DNA of 64,000 bases from Helicobacter apodemus (GCF_000765745.2 NZ_JRPC02000002.1:52470-116469), one strand, 5' to 3'. Shown: positions 52,280 to 63,887, counted from the stretch's first letter. Program-made: numbers and translations. Notes: a model not told the origin generated them from the letters alone.

Positions 52280-53068
52280 TTAGTTGAATTCTAATAAACC
52301 ATCATTTGGAGAGCTTGCGGTTGCATAAGGTTTTTTAGGGATTCTACCTGCAAGATAACTTGCTCTTCCAGCTTTTATTGCATCACGCATAGCTTGAGCC
52401 ATTAAAATAGGGTTTTTTGCCTGTGCTATAGCGGTATTTGTTAAAACACCATCTGCACCAAGCTCCATTGCTATGGCACTATCAGAAGCACAACCAACCC
52501 CAGCATCTACGATTACAGGAATTTTGACTGCAGCTTTAATAAAGGCTATGTTATAGCGGTTTTGGATACCAAGTCCGCTACCAATGGGTGCAGCTAAAGG
52601 CATTATAGCACTTGCTCCTGCATTTTCAAGCTTTTTTGCCATTACGGGGTCATCATTAGTATAAGCTAAGATATTAAATCCTTCTTTGGCTAATACCTCA
52701 CAAGCATTTAAGGTTTCAATAACATCAGGATAAAGAGTTTTTTGGGTATCCCCTATAATTTCAAGTTTAATAAAGTCAATTCCAGTTGCTTCTTTGGTTA
52801 AACGAAAAAGTGTAATAGCCTCTTTAGCATTGACACAACCTGCAGAATTAGGGAGAAAAGAGATATTTGTATGTTTAAAATAATCTAACAAATTCTCCTC
52901 ATTAGGGTTTGTGATATTAACGCGTCTTACCGCTACAGTTATCATCTCTGCCTCTGAAGCTATTGTAGCATCATAAGTGGTTTTAAAATCCGGATATTTT
53001 CCACTACCTACAATCAAGCGACTTTTAAAATTTTTATTCCCTATTTGTAAAATATCATTTTCCAACAT
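52280..53068 (-). CDS. thiG: thiazole synthase ThiG
   Basis: ThiG builds the thiazole phosphate of thiamine from DXP, dehydroglycine and ThiS-thiocarboxylate. The 262-residue barrel has [13 protein letters not shown], the Schiff-base Lys in [17 protein letters not shown], and [29 protein letters not shown] precedes the ATG. thiS, thiH and thiF are not adjacent. It starts 19 bases after the NAD(P)H-hydrate enzyme gene on the same strand. Confidence 0.96.
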   Translation of the reverse strand: MLENDILQIGNKNFKSRLIVGSGKYPDFKTTYDATIASEAEMITVAVRRVNITNPNEENLLDYFKHTNISFLPNSAGCVNAKEAITLFRLTKEATGIDFIKLEIIGDTQKTLYPDVIETLNACEVLAKEGFNILAYTNDDPVMAKKLENAGASAIMPLAAPIGSGLGIQNRYNIAFIKAAVKIPVIVDAGVGCASDSAIAMELGADGVLTNTAIAQAKNPILMAQAMRDAIKAGRASYLAGRIPKKPYATASSPNDGLLEFN

Positions 53069-53087
53069 TATCTCCTTAATTTTTTGC

Positions 53088-54521
53088 TTAAATGTAGCGG
53101 ATTTGCTCGATTAAATCAAGGGGACTAAGTGCAAAATTTGCATTTTTTGTGGCAAATTTTTTCGCACAAAGGCTATGGGTTAAAATTCCTTGTATGCAGG
53201 CTTCTAAGCAATCATATCCTTGCGCTAAATAACCCCCAATGATTCCTGCTAAAACATCCCCACTTCCACCTTTTGCAAGAGTATTTGTTCCTAAAGGATT
53301 GATAAAAACTTCTCCTTTTTTGGCTAAAAGGGTATTTGCACCTTTGAGCACTAAGGTGGTATTTGGGTAGTTTTGGCTAAATTCTAAGGCTAAAGGAATG
53401 CGGTTTTTTTGCACTTCAGAGATAGAAATTTCTTGATTATTAAGTTGTTTAAGAATCTCTATAAATTCTTTAGGGTGTGGAGTAAGGATAAGATTGGTGA
53501 AGTTTTTTAAAAAAGCTTTAAAGTCTTCGTGATAGAACATATCTGCATCTAATAAAAGGGGAATTTCTTTATAGGGTTGTAGAGTTTTTATCAGGGATGG
53601 AGACTTTCTCCCATACCCCATTCCAAGCAAAATAGCTGTGGTATTAGCAGGGAGATTCTTTGTTTGCATAATCTCTATAGGGCAATTTGGGCATTCCCCA
53701 ATGATGCTAACAAGCCCAGCACCTATCCTAAGTCCAGCGAGTGCAGCAAGAATCCCAGCACCTCCCTTTTCACCTATAAAAATACTTAAATGCCCAAAAT
53801 CTCCTTTGTTGCAATTATTTGTTTCTCTTAATGGGGGGTTAAAATCTTTTTCTTCTAAGAGATGAAAGGGGGAATTTGGGGTAAAAAGATTTTCTTCTAT
53901 GCCTAAATGTAGTAAAAGAATGTCTCCTACAAAATCTTTAGCATAATCACTAAAAAGCCCTGTTTTTAACGCTCCCATTGTAAGTGTGAAATTTGCCCTA
54001 AAGGCTAAGGGTTTATTTTGGATAAAACGAGGATTTCCTGCTTTATCAATCCCACTTGGAATATCACAAGCAATCTTTAAAGCCTGCATTTGATTAAGCA
54101 AAAGGAGTAAATTTTCTAAGTTTTTTGGAAGATCCCCTCTAAATCCTATGCCAAAAATACCATCAACAATAATATCAAATTTTTCTTTATGTTCTAAAGT
54201 TTGTATAAAGTTTAGCTCACAATGTGATTCTAGACTTTTTAGTCGTTGAAATTGTAGAAGAGCAAGCCTACTTTTAAGGGCGAGGGGTAACAAGATAGTT
54301 ATTTTACATCTTCCACAAAGCATTCTAGCTAAGGCTAGGCAATCAGCACCATTATCTCCAGCTCCACAGATAAACAAAATCTTTGAATCTTCTTTACAAA
54401 AGGGTAACATAAATTCTCTCATTCCTCTAGCTGCATTTTCCATAAGAATTTCAGGAGATAAATAAAACTTATCAATGGCATTTTTATCAAGCAAACTTGT
54501 ATTAGTAAATATTTTTTTCAT
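53088..54521 (-). CDS. nnr: bifunctional NAD(P)H-hydrate epimerase / ADP-dependent dehydratase
   Basis: This enzyme repairs hydrated NADH and NADPH. The N-terminal ~200 residues ([33 protein letters not shown]) are the YjeF epimerase; the C-terminal ~260 residues ([44 protein letters not shown]) are the ribokinase-like dehydratase. Length 477 is normal. It is the upstream gene of thiG and probably shares its transcript. Confidence 0.92.
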   Translation of the reverse strand: MKKIFTNTSLLDKNAIDKFYLSPEILMENAARGMREFMLPFCKEDSKILFICGAGDNGADCLALARMLCGRCKITILLPLALKSRLALLQFQRLKSLESHCELNFIQTLEHKEKFDIIVDGIFGIGFRGDLPKNLENLLLLLNQMQALKIACDIPSGIDKAGNPRFIQNKPLAFRANFTLTMGALKTGLFSDYAKDFVGDILLLHLGIEENLFTPNSPFHLLEEKDFNPPLRETNNCNKGDFGHLSIFIGEKGGAGILAALAGLRIGAGLVSIIGECPNCPIEIMQTKNLPANTTAILLGMGYGRKSPSLIKTLQPYKEIPLLLDADMFYHEDFKAFLKNFTNLILTPHPKEFIEILKQLNNQEISISEVQKNRIPLALEFSQNYPNTTLVLKGANTLLAKKGEVFINPLGTNTLAKGGSGDVLAGIIGGYLAQGYDCLEACIQGILTHSLCAKKFATKNANFALSPLDLIEQIRYI

Positions 54522-54604
54522 CTTTTTTCCTTGATTTGCTTTTTAAAATCTTAAATAAAATATGTTATAAATTCAATCAAAGATATTTTGAATTTAAGGT
54601 GTTT

Positions 54605-54973
54605 ATGAATTATAGTTGTTTTTTGTTACTTTTGGTGGTATGTTTAGTAGGGTATCAAGGGAATGCTAAAGAATCTATGAATAAAGAAAGTATTGATATG
54701 GCTTCTGAAACATTGTTAAAAAAAGAAAAGCCATCAAGCTTCAGACAGCATTTGGATAATTTAAACTTACAATTACAACAAAAAAATTTGCGTAATTTGC
54801 AGCTTGATAGTGCAGGGTTTAAGAAACATCAAGAGTATTTTGAAGATTTTTATAATCGTAAAGATTTATCAAAACCCTCTTCTAATAATCCTAAAGGTAA
54901 TTTTGATAAAGCCTTACAAAAGCAGTTAAAGCAAATAGAAAAATTACGCGAAGATAATAATAAAATTTGGTAG
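54605..54973 (+). CDS. secreted protein of unknown function
   Basis: The 122-residue product has a signal peptide (MNYSCFLLLLVVCLVGYQGNA, cleaved about residue 21) and a Gln/Lys/Asn-rich helical mature part, e.g. LNLQLQQKNLRNLQL, likely to form a coiled coil in the periplasm. No family is recognised. I chose ATG 54605, five bases after AAGG (54596-54599); the longer frame from 54536 would place a charged region before the signal peptide. It lies upstream of pyrH. Confidence 0.65.
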   Translation: MNYSCFLLLLVVCLVGYQGNAKESMNKESIDMASETLLKKEKPSSFRQHLDNLNLQLQQKNLRNLQLDSAGFKKHQEYFEDFYNRKDLSKPSSNNPKGNFDKALQKQLKQIEKLREDNNKIW

Positions 54974-54987
54974 ATAACGCTTAGTCT

Positions 54988-55005
54988 TTACTTATTCATA
55001 AGTAA
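54988..55005. promoter_or_regulatory. 18-base palindrome ahead of pyrH
   Basis: TTACTTAT-TC-ATAAGTAA is a perfect inverted repeat followed by CTTTTT. It overlaps the place of the -35 for the TATAAT at 55014-55019. It could be an operator of pyrH or, with the T-run, a weak terminator of the preceding gene; a two-base loop is too tight for a full hairpin. Confidence 0.4.
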
Positions 55006-56000
<995 letters not shown>

Positions 56001-56032
56001 GGATAATTTTTAAGGATTAGCAAGGTTGATTT

Positions 56033-58183
56033 TTGGATTTTTTAAAAAAAGTTAGAGAAATTACAAGTCCAAATAAAGCAATAGAGTTGCTTTATTCTAT
56101 GGTTGAAGAAGTTCCTAGCATACAAAATGCCATTGCTTTTGCTACACAAGCCCATCAAGGGCAGGTAAGAAAGAGTGGAGAGCCTTATATTGTCCATCCC
56201 TTATTGGTTTCTTGTATTGTAACTTATTTTGGTGGAGATGAAGAGATGGTGTGTGCTGCACTTTTGCACGATGTTGTAGAAGATACACCTTATACTTTAG
56301 AGGAAGTAAAAAGGGATTATGGGGCAGATGTTGCTTCTTTAGTGGATGGATTAACAAAAATTGTTGCCATTCGTGCAGAAGAATTACCCTCTTCATATTC
56401 TAGTGAAAAACTTGTTGTAGCAGCCCTAAGCTTTCGTAAAATGTTAATTACTTCTGTAAAAGACGTTAGAGTGCTTGTTGTGAAGCTTTGTGATAGGTTA
56501 CACAATATGCTAACCCTAGATGCCCTAGCATCTAATAAACAAAAGAGAATCGCAGAGGAAACTTTAGTTGTTTATGCGCCCATAGCACATAGACTTGGTA
56601 TTTCTTCATTAAAAAATGAATTAGAAGATAGAAGTTTTTATTATATTTTTCCTCAAGAATATAAAAAAATTGATGATTATTTTTCTAGGCATAAGCAAAT
56701 GATTCAATTAAAACTGAATGCTTTTATCCAAAAAGTTGAAAAGAGCTTAATTCAAGGGGGAATACCTGTAGGAGATTTTAGTATTACAAGTCGTATTAAA
56801 CGGCATTATTCTATATACCTTAAAATGCAACGCAAAGGAATTTCTATTGATGAGGTTTTGGATTTACTAGCTATTAGGGTAATTGTCAAAAATCCTTTAG
56901 AGTGTTATAGGGCACTTGGAATCTTGCATTTAAAATATAAACCTATAATGTCTAGGTTTAAAGATTATATTGCCTTACCTAAAGAAAATGGATACCAAAC
57001 TATTCATAGCACACTTTTTGATGATTCGGCAATTTTTGAAGTGCAAATTCGGACAGAGGATATGCATAAAAGTGCAGAGTATGGGATTGCAGCACATTGG
57101 AAATACAAAACAGGTGGCAATAATAATGCCCCAAGTTTAGAATGGCTTAATAAGTTACAATTTCAAAATAATTCTGTTGAGGAATTTTATGAGCTTGTTA
57201 AGAATGACTTATACCGTGAGGATATTGTAGTCTTTTCTCCTGATGGGGATAATTATTCTTTGCCTATTGGTGCAGTTGTGCTAGATTTTGCCTATGCAGT
57301 GCATACGGAAGTTGGTAGCAGGGCTAAAGAAGCGTATGTAAATAACCAAAAAACCTCTCTTTTAACAAGATTAAAAAGTGGAGATATTGTAAAGATTGTA
57401 ACTGCTAGTGAGAATATTTTGCGTTGCTCTTGGGCTGATGCGGTTAAAACCTCTAGGGCAAAAAGCCAGATTCGTAATAATTGTGCTTCTAGGATAAAAG
57501 AGATTGAACGCAAAAGTGCTATTAATATTATCGCAACAATTTTTGGTAAAAGTGCAGAAGAAATTGAGAGATACTTAATAGAAAGTGATTTAGAGGATAT
57601 GGCTTATCGTGCTACAACCGATATTAGCTTTTTAAAAGATATTAAAAATCGGATTGAAAATAATTATCGTCAAAATATCGGGTTTTTAACGCGGATTAAA
57701 ACGAGGATTTTAAAACTTAAAGAATTGCGTTTTGATAATTTAGCTATTTATACCAATCATACGATTAATCAAGCCGTTTTTGATTATTGCTGTCATCCAA
57801 AATTTGGCGATGGAATTATTGCTTTTAAGAATGGTTCTAAGGCTTTTGTGCATCATAAACTTTGTGATAGGGCGTATTTGGAGATTCAAAAAGGTGTTAA
57901 AATGCTTTATGTAAATTGGTTTGGGGATAAGTTACAAACTTATAAACTCATCGTTGCTTTAGAAAACCAAAAAGGTGTTTTAGCGAATTTTTTACAATTC
58001 TTAGCAAAAATGGATATTAATGTTTTAAGTGTGGAATTAGGTTCACAAAAAAGTAATTATGCCACCCATTGTGAAATGTGTTTTGAATCCCATATTCGCG
58101 ATACAAAAGAAATTAAGGCAAAACTTGGTAATCGTTATAAGATTATTGATGTCTATGCCCTAAAAGATGCCTATGCGAATTAA
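56033..58183 (+). CDS. spoT: bifunctional (p)ppGpp synthetase/hydrolase SpoT
   Basis: The single RelA/SpoT enzyme of this lineage makes and degrades ppGpp. The 716-residue protein has an HD hydrolase domain (YIVHPLLVSCIVTYFGGDE, ALLHDVVEDT), a synthetase domain with RFKDYIALPKENGYQTIH and EVQIRTEDMH, a TGS domain and a C-terminal ACT-like part (EVQKGVL-type: ENQKGVLANFLQFLA). The start is TTG 56033, seven bases after AAGG (56022-56025); no ATG gives a better start. Confidence 0.96.
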   Translation: MDFLKKVREITSPNKAIELLYSMVEEVPSIQNAIAFATQAHQGQVRKSGEPYIVHPLLVSCIVTYFGGDEEMVCAALLHDVVEDTPYTLEEVKRDYGADVASLVDGLTKIVAIRAEELPSSYSSEKLVVAALSFRKMLITSVKDVRVLVVKLCDRLHNMLTLDALASNKQKRIAEETLVVYAPIAHRLGISSLKNELEDRSFYYIFPQEYKKIDDYFSRHKQMIQLKLNAFIQKVEKSLIQGGIPVGDFSITSRIKRHYSIYLKMQRKGISIDEVLDLLAIRVIVKNPLECYRALGILHLKYKPIMSRFKDYIALPKENGYQTIHSTLFDDSAIFEVQIRTEDMHKSAEYGIAAHWKYKTGGNNNAPSLEWLNKLQFQNNSVEEFYELVKNDLYREDIVVFSPDGDNYSLPIGAVVLDFAYAVHTEVGSRAKEAYVNNQKTSLLTRLKSGDIVKIVTASENILRCSWADAVKTSRAKSQIRNNCASRIKEIERKSAINIIATIFGKSAEEIERYLIESDLEDMAYRATTDISFLKDIKNRIENNYRQNIGFLTRIKTRILKLKELRFDNLAIYTNHTINQAVFDYCCHPKFGDGIIAFKNGSKAFVHHKLCDRAYLEIQKGVKMLYVNWFGDKLQTYKLIVALENQKGVLANFLQFLAKMDINVLSVELGSQKSNYATHCEMCFESHIRDTKEIKAKLGNRYKIIDVYALKDAYAN

Positions 58184-58192
58184 GGAGAGAGG

Positions 58193-59407
58193 ATGAGTTT
58201 GCAATCAAAAGTTAATTTAGCTTTAGCAGAGATTGAAAGGGGGACGCAAGAAATTATAGGCTTAGAGGGAATTAAAACCTTGCTATCTGCTTATTTTGAG
58301 AGGGGAGAAACTTTTAGTATTAAAGCAGGGTTTGACCCAACGGCTCCGGATTTGCATTTAGGGCATACAGTGCTTTTACAAAAACTTGCTATTTTTCAGA
58401 AATATGGAGCTAAGGTTTATTTTCTTATTGGGGATTTTACGGGGATGATTGGAGATCCAACAGGAAAAAATGAGACAAGAAAACCTTTGAGTAAAGAGCA
58501 GGTTTTAGAAAATGCAGAGACTTATCAAAAGCAGGTGCTTAAGGTTTTAGATTCTTCAAAGATGGAAATTGTCTTTAATTCCACTTGGCTTGAAAAATTA
58601 GGCACCAAAGGAATGATTGAATTATCCGCAAAGTTTTCTGTTGCAAGAATGTTAGAGCGGGATGATTTTGAAAAAAGGTATAAAGCACAAAACCCTATTA
58701 GTATCGTAGAGTTTTTTTATCCGCTTTTACAAGGTTATGATTCTGTGGCTTTAAATTGTGATATTGAAATAGGTGGGAGTGATCAAAAATTTAATTTGTT
58801 GATGGGGAGGCATTTGCAGAGATCTTATGGATTAAATAAAGAGCAATCTGTAGTAATGATGCCTTTATTAGAAGGTTTAGATGGTGTGCAAAAGATGAGT
58901 AAGAGTTTAGGGAATTATGTAGGAATCACCCAAGAACCCAAAGAAATGTTTGGGAGAATTTTAAGTATTTCTGATACTTTAATGTGGCGTTACTATGAGC
59001 TTTTAAGCACAAAAACTTTGCAAGAAATTGGAGCTTTAAAAATAGGGGTAGAGCAAGGAAAATTCCATCCAAAAGCCATAAAAGAGGATTTAGCCTTAGA
59101 AATTATTGCACGTTATCATGATAAGCAAAAGGCACAAGAAGCAAGAGAGGAATTTATACGCGTTTTTAGTAAAGATGAGTTACCTAGTGATATGCCAAGT
59201 TTTATAAAATCTAAAAATATCTGGATAGCACAGCTTATGAGTGAATGTGGATTAAGTGCTTCTAATTCTGAATCTCTAAGGCTTATTAAACAAGGTGCCG
59301 TAAAACTTAATCACCAAAAATTAGAGGATTGTAAGCTTAATTTGCAAGAGGGTGAATATGTTTTACAAGTTGGAAAAAGAAAATTTATTAAAGTTTTGAT
59401 TCAATAA
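58193..59407 (+). CDS. tyrS: tyrosyl-tRNA synthetase
   Basis: TyrS charges tRNA-Tyr. The 404-residue enzyme has the HIGH motif as HLGH in DLHLGHTVLLQ, KMSKS in QKMSKSLGN, and a C-terminal S4 RNA-binding domain (LRLIKQGAVKLNHQKL). The KFSVARML segment is that of the longer TyrRS group. Starts nine bases after spoT with a good AGGAGAG site. Confidence 0.97.
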   Translation: MSLQSKVNLALAEIERGTQEIIGLEGIKTLLSAYFERGETFSIKAGFDPTAPDLHLGHTVLLQKLAIFQKYGAKVYFLIGDFTGMIGDPTGKNETRKPLSKEQVLENAETYQKQVLKVLDSSKMEIVFNSTWLEKLGTKGMIELSAKFSVARMLERDDFEKRYKAQNPISIVEFFYPLLQGYDSVALNCDIEIGGSDQKFNLLMGRHLQRSYGLNKEQSVVMMPLLEGLDGVQKMSKSLGNYVGITQEPKEMFGRILSISDTLMWRYYELLSTKTLQEIGALKIGVEQGKFHPKAIKEDLALEIIARYHDKQKAQEAREEFIRVFSKDELPSDMPSFIKSKNIWIAQLMSECGLSASNSESLRLIKQGAVKLNHQKLEDCKLNLQEGEYVLQVGKRKFIKVLIQ

Positions 59408-59417
59408 AAGGAAATTT

Positions 59418-60512
59418 ATGCTACAAAAAGTTCAATTAAAGCCCCTAAAAATTGGAAAATATACTCTTCCAATTCCTATATTTCAAGGTGGAATGGGTGT
59501 TGGTATTAGTTGGGATAATTTAGCCGGAAATGTTTCAAAATGTGGTGCATTAGGGATTATTTCTTGTGTAGGGACAGGTTATTATAAAAATAGTGCTTTT
59601 ATTCAAAAAGCTGTTAAAAATCGTCCTTTTGATACTATTAATTTCTACTCTAGAGAATCTTTGTTTGAAATTTTTAAAAATGCCCGAAAGATTTGTGGCG
59701 AAAATCCTCTTGGGGCAAATATCCTCTATGCTATTAATGAATATGGCAGAGTTGTAAGAGATGCTTGTGAAGCAGGGGCTAATATGATTATTACAGGGGC
59801 GGGATTGCCTACAAATCTACCAGAATTTACTTCTAATTTTCCGCAAGTGATGCTTATTCCTATTGTTTCTTCAGCAAAAGCCTTAAAGATCCTTTGTAAG
59901 CGTTGGGAGGGTAGATACAAAAGAATCCCTGATGCTATTATTGTAGAGGGACCCTTAAGTGGAGGACATCAAGGGGTAAGTTATGAAGATTGCTTTAAAC
60001 CTGAATACCAGCTTGAAGCCGTAGTTCCACAGGTGTTAGAGGAATCTAAAAAATGGGGAGATATTCCCATTATTGCTGCGGGAGGAATTTGGGATAGAAA
60101 AGATATTGATAAATTTATGGATTTAGGTGCTAGTGGTGTGCAAATGGGAACTAGATTTTTAGGGGCTAAAGAATGTGATGCCAAACATTATAATGCTTTA
60201 ATGTTAAAGGTTACTAAAGAAGATATTGAACTGATTAAATCTCCTGTGGGTTATCCCGCAAGGGCTGTTGTTACAGGAATTATTAAGGCATTAAGAGAGG
60301 GAAGAGGGGAGAAAATTGCTTGCATAAGTAATTGTGTGGCTCCCTGCCATAGAGGAGAAGAAGCAAAAAAAGTAGGATATTGCATTGCTGATGGCTTGGG
60401 TGATGGATATTTAGGGGACATTAATAAGGGTTTATATTTTACAGGGGCGAATGGTTATAGGATTGAAAAAATTCAAAGTGTGCAAGAAATTTTAGATGAA
60501 TTAACACAATGA
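59418..60512 (+). CDS. nitronate monooxygenase family FMN protein
   Basis: The 364-residue barrel has FQGGMGVGISWDNLAGNVSK, the FMN-phosphate region IIAAGGIWD and VQMGTRFLGAKE, and GPLSGGHQG, as in nitronate monooxygenases (2-nitropropane dioxygenase type) and the related FabK. Cys-rich ISNCVAPCHRG near the end is unusual and may bind metal. The substrate in vivo is unknown. In H. pylori it lies at the same place after tyrS. It overlaps the amidase gene by four bases. Confidence 0.88.
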   Translation: MLQKVQLKPLKIGKYTLPIPIFQGGMGVGISWDNLAGNVSKCGALGIISCVGTGYYKNSAFIQKAVKNRPFDTINFYSRESLFEIFKNARKICGENPLGANILYAINEYGRVVRDACEAGANMIITGAGLPTNLPEFTSNFPQVMLIPIVSSAKALKILCKRWEGRYKRIPDAIIVEGPLSGGHQGVSYEDCFKPEYQLEAVVPQVLEESKKWGDIPIIAAGGIWDRKDIDKFMDLGASGVQMGTRFLGAKECDAKHYNALMLKVTKEDIELIKSPVGYPARAVVTGIIKALREGRGEKIACISNCVAPCHRGEEAKKVGYCIADGLGDGYLGDINKGLYFTGANGYRIEKIQSVQEILDELTQ

Positions 60513-61660
60513 TGAGAATTTTTTTAATTTTTCTTTTCTTTGGTAATATTCTCTTAGCACAGTCTTTGAAGATAATTTCAATCCAACAAAGTCAAAATAG
60601 CATTATTTTAAATTTTAACCAAAATATCAAAAAACAAGATTTTAAAGACTTTGCTTTAAAAAACAATGGTGGGATTCGTTATGTTTATGATATACAAGCG
60701 GAGCTTATGGGGAGTGCTAAAGTTTTTAAGTTTGAAGATAATATAGAATTTAAGATAGCACAAAATTCTAAGGAGAGGGTACGTTTTGTGATTAACTCCT
60801 CTAAAGAGATAAAAATCCCCTTAGAAGTATCAGCTAAAAAGGCAGTTTTGATATTTCCTAACGCTAAAAGTCTCAATTCACCTTCTATTGCTTCTTTGTT
60901 TGAGGAACCTAAGATAGCTAAAACACCTCCAAAGACTACAACCACCAGTACAGCTAAGGTTACCACTACAGCAAATGGGGTTGGCAAAAAAAAGGTGATT
61001 GTAATAGATCCAGGACATGGGGGGAAGGATTGTGGTGCTATGAGTGTAGGGAAAGTTTGTGAGAAAGTGATTGTCTTAAATATTTCTAAATATCTTAATG
61101 AGGAGTTAAAAAAGAGGGGGTATCAGGTCTATATGACTCGCTCTAAAGATATTTTTATAGGACTTAGAGAGAGAACAAGGTTTGCTAATAATAAAAATGC
61201 GGATTTATTTATTTCTATCCACGCTAATGCTATTTCTGAAAATAGAGAGAAGCTAGAAGGTGTTGAAAGTTACTTTCTCTCAACAGCTAGAAGTGAGAGA
61301 GCTAAGAAAGTAGCGGCTTTAGAAAATAAAGATGATACAGAGGTTATGAATTATTTTTCGAAGCAGTCTTTTTTAAACATCCTCAATACGCAACGTATTA
61401 TTGCTTCTAATCGTTTAGCCATTGATATTCAATATGGAATGCTACAAGCAGTAAGAGGAAAGTATAAAGTCGTAGATGGAGGTGTAAGGGAGGGTCCATT
61501 TTGGGTGTTAGTAGGGGCATTAATGCCTTCAGTTTTGTTAGAGGTTGGTTATCTAACGCACCCTAAAGAGGGAGAAAGGCTTAATCAAAGTGCTTTTCAA
61601 AAAATGCTCGCATTAGGAATTGCCGATGGTGTTGATAATTACTTTGCCAAGAATCCTTAA
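60509..61660 (+). CDS. amiA: N-acetylmuramoyl-L-alanine amidase AmiA
   Basis: This periplasmic zinc amidase splits peptide stems from peptidoglycan during cell division. The 383-residue protein has a signal peptide (to about residue 18), an AMIN-like domain (~20-130), a Thr/Pro/Lys linker (KTPPKTTTTST), and the Amidase_3 domain with zinc ligands in VIDPGHGGKDCGAM, LFISIHANA, and catalytic Glu in LLEVGYLTHPKEG. In H. pylori the matching gene drives morphological change. The start overlaps the preceding stop. Confidence 0.94.
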   Translation: MMRIFLIFLFFGNILLAQSLKIISIQQSQNSIILNFNQNIKKQDFKDFALKNNGGIRYVYDIQAELMGSAKVFKFEDNIEFKIAQNSKERVRFVINSSKEIKIPLEVSAKKAVLIFPNAKSLNSPSIASLFEEPKIAKTPPKTTTTSTAKVTTTANGVGKKKVIVIDPGHGGKDCGAMSVGKVCEKVIVLNISKYLNEELKKRGYQVYMTRSKDIFIGLRERTRFANNKNADLFISIHANAISENREKLEGVESYFLSTARSERAKKVAALENKDDTEVMNYFSKQSFLNILNTQRIIASNRLAIDIQYGMLQAVRGKYKVVDGGVREGPFWVLVGALMPSVLLEVGYLTHPKEGERLNQSAFQKMLALGIADGVDNYFAKNP

Positions 61661-61676
61661 TTTATAAAAAGGTTAA

Positions 61677-62519
61677 ATGATGAAAAAAAATATACCCTTT
61701 CATCTAGTATTTTCTTCTTTATATTTTGTTTTAGCACTTTTTACTATTTTAATGCTTCTACTTTCGGGATTTGCAGAAGATTTTAAACAAATGTTTCGCT
61801 TAATAACACAGCCTTATGGCGTGTATTTTATGATAGCAATTATTTTATTATTAGGGGGAGTCGTAATTAGTCTTTTTCATCTTGTTAGGATTTATACAAG
61901 CTATATTTCAAAAATTTATAGTCTTTGTATAGCTAGTGTATTGTTAATTTTTGTTTGTTTGCTTTATTATCAATTTTTTATTGAAGAGAGGGTATATTTG
62001 AATCTTTTTTCTTTAGAAGATTCTTTAAAGTTTGTTAAAGAAGGAATTCTTGATAAACCTTTCTATATTAGGGTTGTGGATTATCTCTTTTATAGTTTAT
62101 TTGTTGTTATTCCTTGTGCGACATATTTTTTAAATTTGCATTTTGATAAAAATAAGATAATAGGAAGAATCATCGAGTTAATGCAACCAAATTTTAATGT
62201 TATTATTGGTGGGATTTTTGGTTTTAGCATTTCTCCTTTTTTCAAAAATGGAATTATAGGTTATATAGAGCTAATATTTTTGGTTTTAGGATTTTTAGTC
62301 TTTATTTATATTGTCGTTATACGCAAGAATCTTTTGGATTCTTATGAGCATTTTAATTTATTTTTGTTGTTGGTTGTATTTGTTACTATGATGATTACTA
62401 ATCATAGTTTTATGGATGCACAATCTTATTTTGAAGTGCGTAAGGCTTTTTATATATTAGTATTAGTGGGTTGGTCTAGTGGTTGGATGATGAAATTAAA
62501 ACCCAAAACTTATGAATAA
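61677..62519 (+). CDS. multi-pass membrane protein of unknown function
   Basis: The 280-residue protein has about seven to eight membrane helices and no recognised motif. It begins MMKKNIPFHLVFSSLYFVLALF and ends MMKLKPKTYE. Its position after amiA matches a hypothetical membrane protein in H. pylori. It is followed by trpB paralogue with a nine-base gap, so the two may be co-transcribed; no functional link is known. Confidence 0.7.
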   Translation: MMKKNIPFHLVFSSLYFVLALFTILMLLLSGFAEDFKQMFRLITQPYGVYFMIAIILLLGGVVISLFHLVRIYTSYISKIYSLCIASVLLIFVCLLYYQFFIEERVYLNLFSLEDSLKFVKEGILDKPFYIRVVDYLFYSLFVVIPCATYFLNLHFDKNKIIGRIIELMQPNFNVIIGGIFGFSISPFFKNGIIGYIELIFLVLGFLVFIYIVVIRKNLLDSYEHFNLFLLLVVFVTMMITNHSFMDAQSYFEVRKAFYILVLVGWSSGWMMKLKPKTYE

Positions 62520-62528
62520 AGGATACCA

Positions 62529-63737
62529 GTGAAACAATTTTATTTAAAGCAATTCCCTAATGAAGAAGGGTATTTTGGAAAATTTGGTGGAAGTTTTGTC
62601 CCAGAGAGTATTCAAAAAGCAATGCAAGAGATCGATGCAGCTTATAATCTTATCGCGCAAAATAGTGATTTTATCGCGGAATTACGAAAAATTAGAAAAC
62701 ATTTTCAAGGGCGTCCTACTCCAATTTATTTTGCGCATAATTTAACAAGGGAATATAAAGGGGCTGGAATTTATTTAAAGAGAGAAGATTTAAACCACAC
62801 AGGAGCACATAAGCTTAATCATTGTATGGGTGAAGCACTTTTAGCAAAATTTATGGGAAAAAAGAAATTAATTGCAGAAACAGGGGCTGGGCAGCACGGA
62901 GTGGCATTAGCTACAGCAGCAGCTTATTTTGGGTTAGAATGTGAGATTCATATGGGAGAGGTGGATATTGCTAAAGAGCATCCAAATGTAGTGCGTATGA
63001 AAATCTTAGGGGCTAAGGTTATTCCTGTAAGCTTTGGAGCAAAAACCTTAAAAGAGGCGGTAGATTCTGCCTTTCAATCTTATCTAAAAGATCCTCATAA
63101 TGCGATGTATGCTATTGGTTCTGTAGTTGGTCCTCATCCCTTTCCTAAGATTGTCCGAGATTTTCAAAGTATTGTAGGGATAGAATCTAAAGAGCAATTC
63201 CTTGAAATGACAGGAGAGTTGCCAGATATAGTGATAGCTTGTGTTGGGGGTGGCAGTAATGCTATGGGAATTTTTAGTGGATTTATTGATGATAGTGTAG
63301 AGTTAGTAGGGGTAGAGCCTTTGGGGAGAGGTGAAAAATTAGGAGAGAATGCAGCAACTTTGAGCTATGGAGAAGAAGGTGTTATGCACGGGTTTAATTC
63401 AATTATGTTAAAAGATTCTAAGGGAGAGCCAGCATCTGTTTATAGTATCGCAAGTGGATTAGATTACCCAAGTGTTGGACCAGAACACGCTTATTTGCAT
63501 AGTATTGGACGCACTAAAGTAGCAACAATCTTAGATAAAGAAGCCATTGCTGCATTTTATCTCTTAAGCAAAAAAGAGGGTATCATTCCAGCTATTGAAT
63601 CTAGCCACGCTTTAGCTTATGCTCTAAAGATAGCGCCAAATCTTAAAGGGAAAAAAATCCTTATTAATCTTAGTGGAAGAGGGGATAAAGATATTGATTT
63701 TATCGCTAATACTTATGGCTATGGAGAGGTTTATTAG
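62529..63737 (+). CDS. trpB: tryptophan synthase beta chain, second copy (orphan)
   Basis: The 402-residue protein keeps all canonical TrpB elements: KREDLNH before the PLP lysine K95 (GAHKLN), E117 (AETGAGQHG), [25 protein letters not shown] and SGRGDKD. GTG 62529 is five bases after AAAGGA. It has no trpA partner here. The substrate-side loop is more canonical than in the trpA-linked copy at 29.5 kb, although segments such as [11 protein letters not shown] and VSFGAKT differ from usual. It may supply indole-to-tryptophan salvage or work with TrpA in trans. It is not the longer TrpB2 type. Confidence 0.92.
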   Translation: MKQFYLKQFPNEEGYFGKFGGSFVPESIQKAMQEIDAAYNLIAQNSDFIAELRKIRKHFQGRPTPIYFAHNLTREYKGAGIYLKREDLNHTGAHKLNHCMGEALLAKFMGKKKLIAETGAGQHGVALATAAAYFGLECEIHMGEVDIAKEHPNVVRMKILGAKVIPVSFGAKTLKEAVDSAFQSYLKDPHNAMYAIGSVVGPHPFPKIVRDFQSIVGIESKEQFLEMTGELPDIVIACVGGGSNAMGIFSGFIDDSVELVGVEPLGRGEKLGENAATLSYGEEGVMHGFNSIMLKDSKGEPASVYSIASGLDYPSVGPEHAYLHSIGRTKVATILDKEAIAAFYLLSKKEGIIPAIESSHALAYALKIAPNLKGKKILINLSGRGDKDIDFIANTYGYGEVY

Positions 63738-63887
63738 ATATTTGAGTCTTTTTGAGAACTTCCCTATCTAAACACATAAATATATAGAGATTTTTATTGA
63801 TGAATTTTTAAAAGCAGTGATTTGAGAGATAAAAAGAAAGTTTTATTAATCAAAACAAAGTATTTGATTATTGCAGTTAAGCCAATA

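Noticed and set aside
53069..53087. Thiamine (TPP) riboswitch ahead of thiG
   Set aside because: Only 19 bases separate thiG from the upstream gene, too short for the element, and no such motif is visible.
62529..63737. Orphan trpB as a TrpB2-type enzyme
   Set aside because: It is 402 residues with the standard short TrpB1 layout; the TrpB2 extensions are absent.
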